NCBI GenBank assembly: GCA_017991555.1
Contig: JAGOQM010000002.1
Coordinates: 62,001-126,000, forward strand
DNA length: 64,000 nucleotides
Reading direction: 5' to 3'
Origin: Neisseriaceae bacterium
Lineage (GTDB): Bacteria; Pseudomonadota; Gammaproteobacteria; Burkholderiales; Neisseriaceae
A model generated the notes under the pieces. The model was not told where the DNA came from. It was given only the letters and a program-made list of their open reading frames with translations, and searched no databases. This document shows, piece by piece, positions 16,601 through 26,951 of this stretch (within the stretch, counting starts at the first letter, position 1; each line of letters opens with the position of its first letter). Position numbers and translations under genes: made by a program.

Positions 16601-19600
16601 GTAGTTCTTGGCGTCTTCCACCGTGGACTCTTGGCGGCCGGTGGTCACGGTGCCCACATTGAGGTCGTTACCGGCCAAAACATAGGTTTGGCCATCTGCG
16701 CCGCTGTTGCTGATGTTGGCGGCGGCCAGGTTGATGTCGCGGCCGCTTTGCGCCAGCAGAATGCCGGCGTCTTCGGTGACGTAAAGCCCAGCCACGCGGT
16801 CGATGCTGGTGCGGCTGCCGCTAAAGCCGCCGTCTTGCTGTGCGGTGCTGCTGGTGGTGGTCAGCACGTTGAGGTCGCGGCCCGCGTCTAGGGCCAGGCT
16901 TTTTTGGCCAATGACGCTGCCGCCAACGACGTTGATGTCTTCTTTGGCTTGGAGCTGTACCTGAGCGCCTTGGATGCGGCCACCGATGTTGTTGATGTTC
17001 TGGGCATTCAGCGCGGTAATGTTACGCCCGGCGATGGTGCCGCTGTTGTCGAGGTTGCCGCTGACGTTCAGCTGCATGTCGTTGGCAGAAATCAAGGTGC
17101 CGCCTTGGCTGAGGTCACCCGGGCGCGCCACCACGTATAGCTTGGGCACCAACACCGACTGGGTGCGGCCATCGGCCAGGGTCACGCTTTGGGTTTCCAG
17201 CCACACCATGTCGCTGGTGAGCTGGGCCACCATGTCTTTGCTGAGGCTAACGCCTGGGGCCAGATTGTGGGCTTGGGCAAAGGTGGCGCCGCTGTTCATC
17301 AGCGCTTTAAACTGGGCCTCATCGTTTTCATAGCCGCCAAGATAGCGATTGCCGGTCAGCTGAGCCACCTGCTCGCTCACTAGGCGCTGCTCGTAATAGC
17401 CATCACCGAGGCGTTTGTGCCTATTGTCGGGGTTGGCGCCCATCATTTTGAGCATGTAGTCGCTGCCCAACCACTGTTTGCCATTGGTGAAGCGTGGGTC
17501 GGTTTCGACCAAATAGTCTTGGCCATTGGGGTCGATGCTGTACAGGCTGCTGTTGGGCAGGCGCGTGTTGGGCTGGGTGCTGTTGATGACGTTGGGCGCG
17601 CCGTTTTGGGTGCCAACGCCGTTGATGCTGCTGACGCTGCCAACGTCGGTCGGCCGCTGACCGTGGCTGTCGCTGACGTAGGCGGCGTTTTCTTGCTTGT
17701 TGGCGACGCTGAGGGCAATGGTCTTGCGCTGTTCGTCTGCATACTTCTGTTTGCCATCCCATTTGCGCTGATGGTAACGCTTAAAGCCGCCACGCCACTT
17801 GCTGCGGGTGTATTGGCTGGTGCCTTCATCGGTGATGATGTATTCGCCGGTGGCGTCAATGTTTTGGATGTTGTCGAGGCCGCCAATCATGGTTTTACCG
17901 GCAATGATGGTGCTTTTGTCGTTGATGACGCTGCCGCTCAGACGCATATTGCCACCGGACACGATGCGGCCTGGGTCTGAGGTTTTGACCTGATCTTCGT
18001 ATTCTTTACGCACAATCTCATACTGCGTCCAGCGCGTAAACTCTTGGTTAAATTGGCGGTTATAGCCCTCAATCGCTTCATCGAGGGCGTCGAACCGAGC
18101 TTCGTTTTGGTCATACCACTTTTCTAAGGCGTCATGATAGGTGTTAATGGCCAAATCATAGGCTGCTTGTTGCTGGGCATAGGCCTGATGCACGTCGTTG
18201 TACACAGCCAAATCGGCTTCGTATTTGCTTAGGGCTTGCGCATAGGCCACGCAAGCGGCCGAGCTGCTGCCGTCACAGCTTTCCCCTGCGGGTACGGTGG
18301 GCTTAGTCGGCTTGGCCATGGTGGGCGCAACCGGCTCGACCAGATTGGGTGCCGCCGGTTCGCCAGCGGGGGCAGTTATGCCAAAATATTGCCAGGCGGG
18401 GTTGTCTGCGGCGTATTCTGAGCCAGGAATCGGCACGCAGCTGGCCTCGTCGTTGGGGTTGCTACAGCTTTCTTCCCCCAGACGTAAAATCGGGGTTTTG
18501 CCTAAGATGGTGCCGGTACCCACGCTGGGGCTGTCTTTCCAGCGGTAGCGGCCAGCCCTGCTCCAATTCTCCCATCTAAAGTTAGCGCCTTCGTATTTAT
18601 TGGCGTCGCCTTCTGGGCTGATCAAGAACAGATCGGTCGGCCCTTTCACCAACACGGTTTCGGTGCTGAAGTGTTCGTTGCTGTTCACCAGCTTCACCGC
18701 AGCGATGTCCATATCGCCTAGGCTTTCAATGGTGGCGCTCTTATTTTCGATCAGGTTGGCGCTGCCGCTGGCCTGATGATTGGCGTCGAGGCTGCCGCCT
18801 AAGTACAGGCTGTCACCGCTAAATAACAGAGCATGCTCTTGGTTGATGATGTGCTGGGCGCCGATGTCTAGGCGCTCACGCGCGGCTATGGTGGCGGCGC
18901 TGGTCACGCCGGCCACGGCCTCTTCGCGATTGTGCACGGTGTTGGCGGCAATGGCGACGTGGTCACCATACACCTTACCGGTGCCGACGTTGTCTAGCTT
19001 TTGTCCCACCTGCAATAAGGTCAGGCCATTGCTGTTGATGAGGCCGCGGTTGGTTAGGTTTTCAGCCACCTGAATCTGGCTGCCGTTTTCTGCCTGAATG
19101 ACGCCGCTGGCCTGATTGTCTAACGTGTGCGCCGTCAACACCACGTCGGCGCCGCTCTGAATGCTGGCCTGATTGGTGAGCTTGCCTGCGGTGCTGATGC
19201 TCAGATGGCGATTGGCTTCGATGTCGGTTTGGGCCACAAAGTCGTCTTTAAGGGCAATGGCCAAGTCCTGACCGGCCGCGATGGTGCCGTCGCCGCTGAG
19301 GAATTTGGCCTGAATCTGGGCGTCGGTGCCGGCCAGAATCTCACCTTGGGCGTTGCTGAGGCTCAGGGTTTGGGCGCCGCCATCGTGGATGGTCACGGCC
19401 TTGGCCGAGCTGATTTGGCCCTGCTGGTTATTCAAAGCCTGAGTGGCCTTGAGGCTGAGGGCGTCGTTGGCGCGAATGGCGCCTTTTTGCTGATTGTTCA
19501 CCTGCTGCAACGCCAAATCGATGCGCTGCGCTTCCACCACGCCGGCCTGATTGTCTAAGCGCTCACCCGACAGGCTTAGGTCGGCCCCGGCCAGCAGCTC

Positions 19601-21502
19601 ACCGCTCTGATTATGGACGGTTGTGGCCACGACGTTAAGGGTTTGATTACTGGCTATTTGCCCTTGCGCGCGGTTGTCGAGCACGTCGGCATTGATTTGG
19701 GCCTGCTGGCCAACCAACACCACGCCTTGTTGATTATTAAACCGTCCCGTATTCGCATCCAAACTGGCAAACGCCGTCATGCTGCCTTGCTGGTTGTGAA
19801 CCGCGGCCGTATTGACCTTAATGTCGTTGGCGCTGAGCGCGCCGCCGCGGTTATCGAGCCGATCGCCGCTGACGCTGAGCTGGTTTAAAAATAGGCTGGC
19901 CTGATTGCTCAAGCCATTGCGCGCGACTAGGTCGACGCCACCACTGCCGGTGATCACCCCACCCTGGTTGTCTAGGGTGTCGGCGATCTTGATCTGGCCG
20001 GTGGCCAAGGTCACGGGCACGGTGGGGGCGGTGGTGACGCTGCCATCAGCGTCGCCGGTGCTGGGCGGGGCCGTGGGCTCATCAATATTGGGGCCGCTGG
20101 GCTGTTCTGGCCCGGTGCCCGTTCCTGGGCCCTCACCGTCACCGGGGGTGCTGCCGCCCTCTTTGACCGGCACATAGCCGATGTGGCCGTTATCGGTATT
20201 CTTCAACTGCCCTGCGTCTAACAGCAGCGACTGCTGCCCGGTCTGAATCAGCTCGCCCTTGAGGTTGGTCAGCGTATTTGCGGCCACGTCTAAGCGCCCG
20301 GCGCTAAAGGTGCCTTGGTCGTTGACGATGTCGCTGGCTTGAACGTTGAATTCTTGCGCGCTGGCCAAGAGGCCGGTATTGGTCAGGCCTTGGGTTTGAA
20401 TGCTTTGATTGTGCTGTGAGGACACGGTGCCGCTGTTGTCGACCGACGTTGCTTGAATCGCAACATTGTCCCCCTTGCCGTTACTGTTGATCACGCCGCT
20501 GTTACTGAGCTGGCCGTCGGCGTTGAGGCTCACCCCGCCGGCGCTGGCGAACAGCTGCCCTTGGTGCTGGATGCCACGGCCGCGATCGGTGCTGATCAGG
20601 GTGATTTTGCCGGCGTACATGCCGCCCAGCGCACCTGTGTCGATGGCAAAGGCAGGCGCGCTTTGGTCGGCAGCGCTGGGGCTGATTTGGTCATTGGCGT
20701 CGAGATCGTAATGGCCGGCGACCACCTCTAAATTCTGCCCCCACACGCCGCCGTTGATATTGGCGGCGGCGGTTAAAATACGGGTGTAATTGGCGTCGCG
20801 CACGTCTAGGCCTTCGCCGTGAATATTCACGGCGCCGCCCTGCACGGCGTAACCCGCCACCAGGCCGTCTTTAATGATGGGGTTGCCGGTGGTCAGGGTC
20901 ACGCGCGGGGCGTTGATGAAGCCGCCGCCGTTAATGCTCAGACCGGCCTGGTTGGCGATGATGACGTCGGCCCGTTGCCCGGCCACTTCAACATAGCCAT
21001 TCAGCTGGCTGGGGTTGCGGCTGTTGACCTGGTTGACAATCACCTTTGCCGAACCACCGGCCAGCCAAGGGTTGCCTTGAATCATGCCGCCGAGCTGGGT
21101 TTGGGTGTTCTTGCGGCTGTTGTTGAGGATGACGCCTTTTTTATCGACGTCAAACTGCTGGTATTGGTTCATCGACACGCCGCCCTTGCTCGGCTTTTGG
21201 ATGTTGACCTGGGGGGTGCCGTTGGCAGTCGGTAAAATCGTTGGGCGCTGGTTGCCGGGGGCATTCGGGTCCGCCACCACGCGCGCGTCGGCGATGGGGC
21301 TAGTGACGATTAAGGCGCTGCCTAAAGCCAGCATGAGGGAGAACGACAGCAGTTTAAATCCTCGTCGCGGCGCCGTGACGGTGCCGCTAAAGCCGGTTTC
21401 ACCATCGGCGGGGCTTTTGCCTGCGCGCACGGTGTTTTCGGCGACGACCATCATCTGGCCCCGTTTTTGGTTAAAGATGATTTTATAACACTGCTTGTTC
21501 AT
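13628..21502 (-). CDS. Two-partner secretion exoprotein, FHA/CdiA-type
   Basis: 2624 residues. An extended signal peptide region (1-29, MNKQCYKIIFNQKRGQ) is followed by a hydrophobic core to about residue 73 (ADA). The TPS domain spans about 75-300 with VIIANQAGLSINGGGFINAP. FHA-1 adhesin repeats run to about 935 and include a Pro/Gly-rich linker near 450-490. A helical, Tyr/Gln-rich stretch (about 1060-1170) and the conserved YP-like block SLYSIDPNGQDYLVETDP (near 1320) correspond to the CdiA tip region. FHA-2 repeats span about 1480-2210. Near 2420 a MREKSLENSRQSPG boundary replaces the usual VENN motif. The last ~150 residues (GLYGATGGFQ, ESFAGTHDFLGGQIWGWYG, hydrophobic end) form a C-terminal domain I know only as a recurrent tail of FHA-like proteins. 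Secreted through the neighbouring CdiB-like pore. Adhesin versus growth-inhibition role is unresolved. Confidence 0.9.
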   Translation of the reverse strand: MNKQCYKIIFNQKRGQMMVVAENTVRAGKSPADGETGFSGTVTAPRRGFKLLSFSLMLALGSALIVTSPIADARVVADPNAPGNQRPTILPTANGTPQVNIQKPSKGGVSMNQYQQFDVDKKGVILNNSRKNTQTQLGGMIQGNPWLAGGSAKVIVNQVNSRNPSQLNGYVEVAGQRADVIIANQAGLSINGGGFINAPRVTLTTGNPIIKDGLVAGYAVQGGAVNIHGEGLDVRDANYTRILTAAANINGGVWGQNLEVVAGHYDLDANDQISPSAADQSAPAFAIDTGALGGMYAGKITLISTDRGRGIQHQGQLFASAGGVSLNADGQLSNSGVINSNGKGDNVAIQATSVDNSGTVSSQHNQSIQTQGLTNTGLLASAQEFNVQASDIVNDQGTFSAGRLDVAANTLTNLKGELIQTGQQSLLLDAGQLKNTDNGHIGYVPVKEGGSTPGDGEGPGTGTGPEQPSGPNIDEPTAPPSTGDADGSVTTAPTVPVTLATGQIKIADTLDNQGGVITGSGGVDLVARNGLSNQASLFLNQLSVSGDRLDNRGGALSANDIKVNTAAVHNQQGSMTAFASLDANTGRFNNQQGVVLVGQQAQINADVLDNRAQGQIASNQTLNVVATTVHNQSGELLAGADLSLSGERLDNQAGVVEAQRIDLALQQVNNQQKGAIRANDALSLKATQALNNQQGQISSAKAVTIHDGGAQTLSLSNAQGEILAGTDAQIQAKFLSGDGTIAAGQDLAIALKDDFVAQTDIEANRHLSISTAGKLTNQASIQSGADVVLTAHTLDNQASGVIQAENGSQIQVAENLTNRGLINSNGLTLLQVGQKLDNVGTGKVYGDHVAIAANTVHNREEAVAGVTSAATIAARERLDIGAQHIINQEHALLFSGDSLYLGGSLDANHQASGSANLIENKSATIESLGDMDIAAVKLVNSNEHFSTETVLVKGPTDLFLISPEGDANKYEGANFRWENWSRAGRYRWKDSPSVGTGTILGKTPILRLGEESCSNPNDEASCVPIPGSEYAADNPAWQYFGITAPAGEPAAPNLVEPVAPTMAKPTKPTVPAGESCDGSSSAACVAYAQALSKYEADLAVYNDVHQAYAQQQAAYDLAINTYHDALEKWYDQNEARFDALDEAIEGYNRQFNQEFTRWTQYEIVRKEYEDQVKTSDPGRIVSGGNMRLSGSVINDKSTIIAGKTMIGGLDNIQNIDATGEYIITDEGTSQYTRSKWRGGFKRYHQRKWDGKQKYADEQRKTIALSVANKQENAAYVSDSHGQRPTDVGSVSSINGVGTQNGAPNVINSTQPNTRLPNSSLYSIDPNGQDYLVETDPRFTNGKQWLGSDYMLKMMGANPDNRHKRLGDGYYEQRLVSEQVAQLTGNRYLGGYENDEAQFKALMNSGATFAQAHNLAPGVSLSKDMVAQLTSDMVWLETQSVTLADGRTQSVLVPKLYVVARPGDLSQGGTLISANDMQLNVSGNLDNSGTIAGRNITALNAQNINNIGGRIQGAQVQLQAKEDINVVGGSVIGQKSLALDAGRDLNVLTTTSSTAQQDGGFSGSRTSIDRVAGLYVTEDAGILLAQSGRDINLAAANISNSGADGQTYVLAGNDLNVGTVTTGRQESTVEDAKNYRIQNNSQEVGSSLSSQGDMTLQAQGQFTATAADINSESGALAILGVKGVTIQSGLATDEFAEGRYHKDSGALSSKSREVRYTDDNTQAVSSNVTGASVQIHSDQDVAIKGSNVVADQKLTLSAGQNLSIEAAEETNRNSQFQENKKSGLMGSGGVGVTIGKNQLSTDSQNTNLTHQGSMVGSLAGDVTMVAGEAYRQVGSTVSAQDGDVTIMAKQVDIVAAEDRYSSDYVQKQKQSGLTVALTSPVIEAAMQAKKTVDNSQRVGQSNNSRVNAMAAVNTAIDGYKTMGAANAAKDALMDGGVSQGVNLSLTYGSSKSEDRSHTQGTQASASNVLAGGNVTILATGADQQSNLNIVGSNVGGGVSTNLMADNEVNILAAEQNHTERSSNKSSGWNAGVSIGSGGYGITAGGHLGKGYGDGDEVTYANSHVGSSTGQTSIISGGATNIIGGQVIGRGVAIDAAELNIESLQDTATFKGKQQNASAQVTVGAGASGSASYSQSKINADYASVNQQSGVLAGAGGYQINVAGNTDLKGGLITSTQVAEEQGRNQLTTGTLTSSDLQNHANYEGSGFGISGSGGFNADLGMGNKAQVQSGATTEDEAGNQVLATGRESLSSSTSMGYGSDKGKDSSTTYAGINTANLTITDEAGQQAKTGQSAADAIDKIKTDVTSDTAAQNSGHIGNNFDKDKVLKELNLQIEVTKEFRENSIGMVNDYTQSKQADLRKQIKATTDEDEKTRLYNEIYQLQYQSNFLTTLIDIVSANPNVAITQGTLQQAATLMREKSLENSRQSPGIVINAETGETISNVSYDSGYFDGVKLGGVRLDLDIICGEDNGRCKQKTVNNELIIGPDNKPVLETDNRGNYIYTGDEEFPTYDDLIKNNPEASGLYGATGGFQAVQGGWYLPGLTLPYKIGSWSDMAVESFAGTHDFLGGQIWGWYGKDGNTSRDRKWFQNIASSTTTVIAIPVSAPFALSDIVSSDVMQLIFKLGK

Positions 21503-21534
21503 GACTGCCCCCAGCGACTGCGTTGGTGTTTATT

Positions 21535-23349
21535 TTAAAAAGAATAAGAAAGATTAAAGCCATAGGCGATGTTGGCCGTCTGGAAATACTGCGGTTTTTT
21601 GATGGCCTTGCCGGCAAATAAGTCGTAGTACAGGTTGCCAAAGCCGCCAAACTGGCCCTTCAGGCCAAACACGCCGCCGATCAGGGTTTGCCCCAATAGC
21701 TGCCCGGCCGATGGCCCGGACACATGGCCCATGTCGACGCCAATGTAGGTTTGGTGGCTGCCGGCATAGGCCCAGGTGAAGTTGTTTTGCCAGGTCCAAC
21801 CGCGTTCGGCCATCAAGGTCACCTCGCCATCAAAACCGCGCACGCTGTAGCGCCCGCCAATGCTCATCATGTCTTGGGTAAGCAACGGCGTCTTATTAAA
21901 CTGCGCCCGCACGGTGGTGTCGTAGCTGAGGTTTTGGCTGCCCAGCTGAAACGGCACCAGCAGCGAGGCATCGAGGGTAATCACCTTCATGCGGCTGCTG
22001 CCTTCGCCAAAGTCTTCTTCAATGGCGCGCTTGGCCTCTTTGCCGCCGGTGCCGCGCTTGTAGCCTAGGCCCAAATCAAGGGTGTTGCTGCCCAGATAGG
22101 CACGGTGGTTCAGCTGCGCCGTCCAGCCTGCCACACGGCGATTTGAATCGGTAAGCTCGGCATCATTGATAAAACTGGTAGACGTGCGCAACCAGCCCTT
22201 GAAGGTGGCGCTGGTTTTGTGTTTGGCGTTGCGAAACAGCAGCCGCGTGACGCCGATGTCGGTGTTCTCGCTGGTGCCGCTGTAGTTGTAGTTTTCGGTG
22301 AGGCCGGCAATGGCCTGATCGTAGCTGTAGCGGTTGGTGTTGAAGGCAAACAGCCAGTTGTCGTAGGGCACAGAGTAATGAACCGCATAACCATGGGTGC
22401 CACTGCCGTTTTCACGACCCTGCTCGTCGACGGCCTTAGACGCGTAACCGAGGTCTTGGTTGTAGCTGGCGTAAAGTAAATCGCTTAAGCCTAAAGGGTT
22501 GTCGATGGATAAGGTAACGCTGCCCTGATACTTGCCGGTGGATTTGCTGCCGGAATCGTCGACGCTGAAGTTAAACCGATACGGCACGGTGCGTTGCGCC
22601 CAGCTCACGACCACGTCGCTTTCGTTGGGGTGGTCGGTGGGCACGATTTGAATGTCGGCTTCGGCCGTGGGCACACGCTTGAGGTTTTCTAAGCCCTGCT
22701 CTAAGGCATGTAAATTCAACACATCGCCGTTGTTTAAGGGAAAGGCATTGTGCGAGGCTTGAATGCGGCCAACGTGGGTTTGTTCTGGCTGAGCATCGTC
22801 AAACTTAAGGGCGCCGATGCGCCCGGGGAAGACGGTCAGCGTGAGGGTGCCGTTGGCCAAGTCTTGCGGGGCGGCCAGCACCCGAGTGGTGGTGTAGCCG
22901 GCCTCGATGATGTGGTTTTGGATCAGCGTCATCAGCTGATTCACGCCCTGGGCGCCGAGGCACTGGCCGGCTTTAAAGCTGGTCTTGCGTAAAACCGCCT
23001 TTAAAGCAAACTGAAAGCGCGCGGCTTCTTCGCCGACCAGCTCAACCGTCTGCACGGGAAAACAAGGGGATTCGTTTTGAGGCAGCGCATAAGACAAGGC
23101 AGCCGGTGCGGTTACTTCTTCTGCGTCTAGGCGCACGTCGCGCGAGGGCTGAACCTGCTGCTGTAGCTGCTGTTGGCGATCGCGGGCGCGTTGCTGTTCT
23201 TGCGCCTGCCGTCGCTGCTCTTCTAGTTGTAGCGCCGACGTGGCGGTGGGGGTGGGCGTGGGGATTTGCGCCCAAGCGGGCACAGACAGGAGTAAGGTGG
23301 CGCAAGACCAAGCCAAGGGCTTGAGGCGCAAATGGGATTGTTTATGCAT
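21535..23349 (-). CDS. Two-partner secretion outer-membrane transporter (FhaC/ShlB/CdiB family)
   Basis: 604 residues. Signal peptide (1-27, ends AWA), a Gln/Arg-rich N-terminal helix about 42-66 that plugs the pore in FhaC, two POTRA domains about 90-260 (CFPVQTVELVGE, AGYTTTRVLAAPQDL), then a 16-strand barrel with the conserved SVRGFDGE loop motif near residue 505 and a terminal Phe. It exports and folds the large exoprotein encoded 32 bases downstream in the same operon. Symbol left empty because fhaC/cdiB naming depends on the partner's activity. Confidence 0.93.
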   Translation of the reverse strand: MHKQSHLRLKPLAWSCATLLLSVPAWAQIPTPTPTATSALQLEEQRRQAQEQQRARDRQQQLQQQVQPSRDVRLDAEEVTAPAALSYALPQNESPCFPVQTVELVGEEAARFQFALKAVLRKTSFKAGQCLGAQGVNQLMTLIQNHIIEAGYTTTRVLAAPQDLANGTLTLTVFPGRIGALKFDDAQPEQTHVGRIQASHNAFPLNNGDVLNLHALEQGLENLKRVPTAEADIQIVPTDHPNESDVVVSWAQRTVPYRFNFSVDDSGSKSTGKYQGSVTLSIDNPLGLSDLLYASYNQDLGYASKAVDEQGRENGSGTHGYAVHYSVPYDNWLFAFNTNRYSYDQAIAGLTENYNYSGTSENTDIGVTRLLFRNAKHKTSATFKGWLRTSTSFINDAELTDSNRRVAGWTAQLNHRAYLGSNTLDLGLGYKRGTGGKEAKRAIEEDFGEGSSRMKVITLDASLLVPFQLGSQNLSYDTTVRAQFNKTPLLTQDMMSIGGRYSVRGFDGEVTLMAERGWTWQNNFTWAYAGSHQTYIGVDMGHVSGPSAGQLLGQTLIGGVFGLKGQFGGFGNLYYDLFAGKAIKKPQYFQTANIAYGFNLSYSF

Positions 23350-23378
23350 AAAACTATTCGATTAACATTTATGCGTAC

Positions 23379-23407
23379 ACTATAGGCCAAAGCCAACATG
23401 CTGCCAA
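23379..23407 (-). promoter_or_regulatory. Promoter of the two-partner secretion operon
   Basis: On the minus strand TTGGCA (23407-23402), 17-base spacer, TATAGT (23384-23379). It would start transcription near 23372, about 23 bases before the transporter ATG, leaving a very short leader. Confidence 0.5.
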
Positions 23408-23589
23408 AGCAGAAGCAGGTGATAACCATTTCTTGCCAAACCACCCCCACCGCCAGCGGCTAGGCCCATGCCATTAATCAAATAGAATATGCCTAAGTAA
23501 TTTGGCCATACATTAAACAAATTTTGTTAAATAAAAGCTTAATCGTATTTATAAAATGATAAAAAACCTTTTGAACTACATAAACAATA

Positions 23590-23731
23590 GGATAAAAAAC
23601 AAAGTCGGCTGAGCCAGTTTTGGCTCAGCCGACTTATAACATTATGTTGAATGCCATACGCCGTCAAAAACGAAATCTAAAATTTAATTTTACGCAACAC
23701 ATCGCAATATTATTTCAACAAACAACAATAT
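23590..23731 (-). ncRNA. Candidate small RNA or insulator upstream of the exoprotein operon
   Basis: A perfect 15-bp stem, AAGTCGGCTGAGCCA (23602-23616) and its complement (23621-23635), is followed on the minus strand by TTTGTTTTTT. No gene ends just before it: adk already has its own terminator at 23767-23801. A possible promoter (TTGACG 23768-23763, 19-base spacer, TATTAT 23743-23738) would give a transcript of about 140 bases. The spacer is long, so this is tentative; the hairpin may merely insulate the next operon. Confidence 0.35.
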
Positions 23732-23766
23732 AGCCACATAATAAGTTTTCGACGGATCCTGACGTC

Positions 23767-23801
23767 AAAAAACCCCTTAGGCCTTGGCCCAAGGGGTTTT
23801 T
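23767..23801 (-). terminator. Terminator of adk
   Basis: AAAAAACCCCTT (23767-23778) pairs with AAGGGGTTTTT (23791-23801), with a T tract on the minus strand, 16 bases past the adk stop. Confidence 0.85.
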
Positions 23802-23816
23802 GTATTCAACCACAGC

Positions 23817-25266
<1,450 letters not shown>

Positions 25267-25270
<4 letters not shown>

Positions 25271-25446
25271 ACTTCTTCCTCAGGGCCTAATTCACGCGCT
25301 TCGGTTTCCAACATCATCGGAATGCCATCCACGATGGGGAAAGCCAAACGGGCGGCTTTGCTGATGAGTTCTTGGGTTTCTGGTTTGTACACCAAAGGGG
25401 CTTTGGTGATGGGGCAAACCAAAATGTCTAAATACTTTTGATCCAT
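25267..25446 (-). CDS. Trm112-family small protein (YcaR-like)
   Basis: 59 residues starting [20 protein letters not shown], the typical N-terminus of the bacterial Trm112/YcaR family. A longer reading to 25536 adds 30 residues without family similarity. The fold is a small beta domain; in this version only the first of the usual cysteines (VCP) remains. Members are co-inherited with lpxK and kdsB. Their role is poorly defined, possibly a methyltransferase or envelope-enzyme partner. Overlaps kdsB by four bases. Confidence 0.88.
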
Positions 25447-25462
25447 TGGGCGTTCCACCTGT

Positions 25463-26533
25463 TTATTCAGAGTAAGGATGATGAGACATGGGCGCGGGCG
25501 GGCGGTGGGCCTTAAGGCCCAACTCGGCACACACAAACGCAGCCAAATTAGGCTCTATTGTAGCACTAACTGGTAACACCCACACCTGCAATAAGGGTAT
25601 ATTTTTCAGCTTCACGGCGTCTTTTTCGGTGACCACAAACACGGCATTGGCATCAATAAAGTCACTGGCCTGATACACGTGATGGTCTGGAAACGACAGC
25701 GTCGCACTCAGGCTAAGGCCTAAGCCAGCCAAGGTTTGGTAAAATTTTTGTGGCTGGCCAATGCCGGCTACTGCGGTTAAGGGCAAGCCTTGTAACTGAG
25801 CGGCCGTTGCCGTTTGCTTTGGGTCGTCTAAACGATAAAAAACACCTGGGGTCAGCGTCGACAAAAACCGCGGTGGACTGGGCGGTAACTGCGCCTGAAT
25901 GCGCGCCAACTGCTCGGCCTGGGTGATCACGAGGGCATCGGCCTGGGCCAGACGGCTCAGCGGTTCACGCAGCGGGCCCTGCGGCAACAGGCCGGTGTTG
26001 GCCAAGCCGTAGCCGGCGCTGAGCACCACGACCTCAAAGTCGCGCGCCAAAGCGTAATGCTGTAAGCCATCGTCGGTGACGATCAGGTCTAAATCGGGGT
26101 GCGCCGCCAATAGGCATTGGCCAGCCGCATAACGGCTGCTGCCCACCGCCACCGGCACGCCAGTGCTTTGAGCGATCAACAAAGGTTCATCGCCATAATC
26201 AGCGGCACTGCCGCCGGCCACCACACATTGGGTGGCGCTGCTGCGGCGGCCATAACCACGGCTGATCACGCCTACGCGAAGGCCCCGCGCTTGAAAGGCC
26301 TGTACTAAGGCCATCACGATGGGGGTCTTACCGACGCCGCCGACATGGATGTTGCCCACCACCACCACGGGCACGGGCAACCTAGCCTGTTTTTTCCAGC
26401 CCCGTCGATAGGCCAATCGCCGCAAGCCACTGACGCTGGCAAACAGCAGGCTTAAGGGCCACAAGACACAGCTCAAGCCTAGGCTTGGGCGGCGCCAATG
26501 CTGTTGGATTTTGGTGTCAAAATCATTACTCAT
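25463..26533 (-). CDS. lpxK: Tetraacyldisaccharide 4'-kinase
   Basis: 356 residues from the ATG at 26531-26533 (GGA 7-9 bases upstream). A TTG at 26548 would add five residues. The membrane-anchoring N-terminal helix ([13 protein letters not shown]) is followed by the Walker A motif [13 protein letters not shown] and the conserved [12 protein letters not shown] and DDGLQH motifs. It phosphorylates the lipid A disaccharide at the inner membrane. It overlaps the exbD stop by eight bases, so it is co-translated with that operon. Confidence 0.95.
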   Translation of the reverse strand: MSNDFDTKIQQHWRRPSLGLSCVLWPLSLLFASVSGLRRLAYRRGWKKQARLPVPVVVVGNIHVGGVGKTPIVMALVQAFQARGLRVGVISRGYGRRSSATQCVVAGGSAADYGDEPLLIAQSTGVPVAVGSSRYAAGQCLLAAHPDLDLIVTDDGLQHYALARDFEVVVLSAGYGLANTGLLPQGPLREPLSRLAQADALVITQAEQLARIQAQLPPSPPRFLSTLTPGVFYRLDDPKQTATAAQLQGLPLTAVAGIGQPQKFYQTLAGLGLSLSATLSFPDHHVYQASDFIDANAVFVVTEKDAVKLKNIPLLQVWVLPVSATIEPNLAAFVCAELGLKAHRPPAPMSHHPYSE

Positions 26534-26948
26534 TTTTTTCCGTTGCAAAGCTTAAATCACTGATGCCGACGGCCCGAGCCGCTTCCATCACTTTCACCAC
26601 CGATTGATGTGAGGCCTCCGCATCGGCCTGAATCACCACCAAAGGTTGGGCCTCTGCGGCCAGGCGCGCTTTAAGCGCCGATTGCAAGGCGGCTTCGTCT
26701 TCGCCATCGACTTGAATTTGATCGACCAGCCAGCGGCCATCCTTGGCCACACCCACCCATATGGGCTGCTGCGCCGAGGCTTCGGGCGCCTGTGCGGCAA
26801 CGGCCTCGGGCAGTTTGATGTCGAGGGCGGTAAAACGACTGTAGCTGGTGGTCACCATCAAGAAAATCAGGATCACCAACAGCACGTCGATGAGCGGAAT
26901 AAAGTTAATTTCCGGCTCCTCGTATTTTCTACGCCGTCTAAAATTCAT
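26526..26948 (-). CDS. exbD: ExbD/TolR-family biopolymer transport protein
   Basis: 140 residues: a short cytoplasmic stretch, one transmembrane helix at about 17-37 (INFIPLIDVLLVILIFLMVT) containing the proton-path Asp (IDVLLVI), and a periplasmic domain. It works with the ExbB-like protein, whose gene ends three bases upstream, to harness proton motive force for an envelope process. In this gene neighbourhood (ahead of lpxK) the energised partner is usually unspecified; no tonB is in the window. Confidence 0.92.
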   Translation of the reverse strand: MNFRRRRKYEEPEINFIPLIDVLLVILIFLMVTTSYSRFTALDIKLPEAVAAQAPEASAQQPIWVGVAKDGRWLVDQIQVDGEDEAALQSALKARLAAEAQPLVVIQADAEASHQSVVKVMEAARAVGISDLSFATEKNE

Positions 26949-26951
26949 GCC

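Noticed and set aside
16403..17980. Long open frames on the plus strand (for example 16403-16891 and 17417-17980)
   Set aside because: They are antisense shadows of the exoprotein gene, rich in Ala/Val/Gly/Asp as expected from reverse reading, without ribosome sites or families.
9411..23816. Prophage or transposon origin of the exoprotein locus
   Set aside because: I see no integrase, transposase or clear terminal repeats; only small palindromes and tandem duplication are visible.
25447..25536. 30-residue N-terminal extension of the Trm112-like protein
   Set aside because: Family members start at [13 protein letters not shown] sequence; the extension overlaps the lpxK end and has no similarity.
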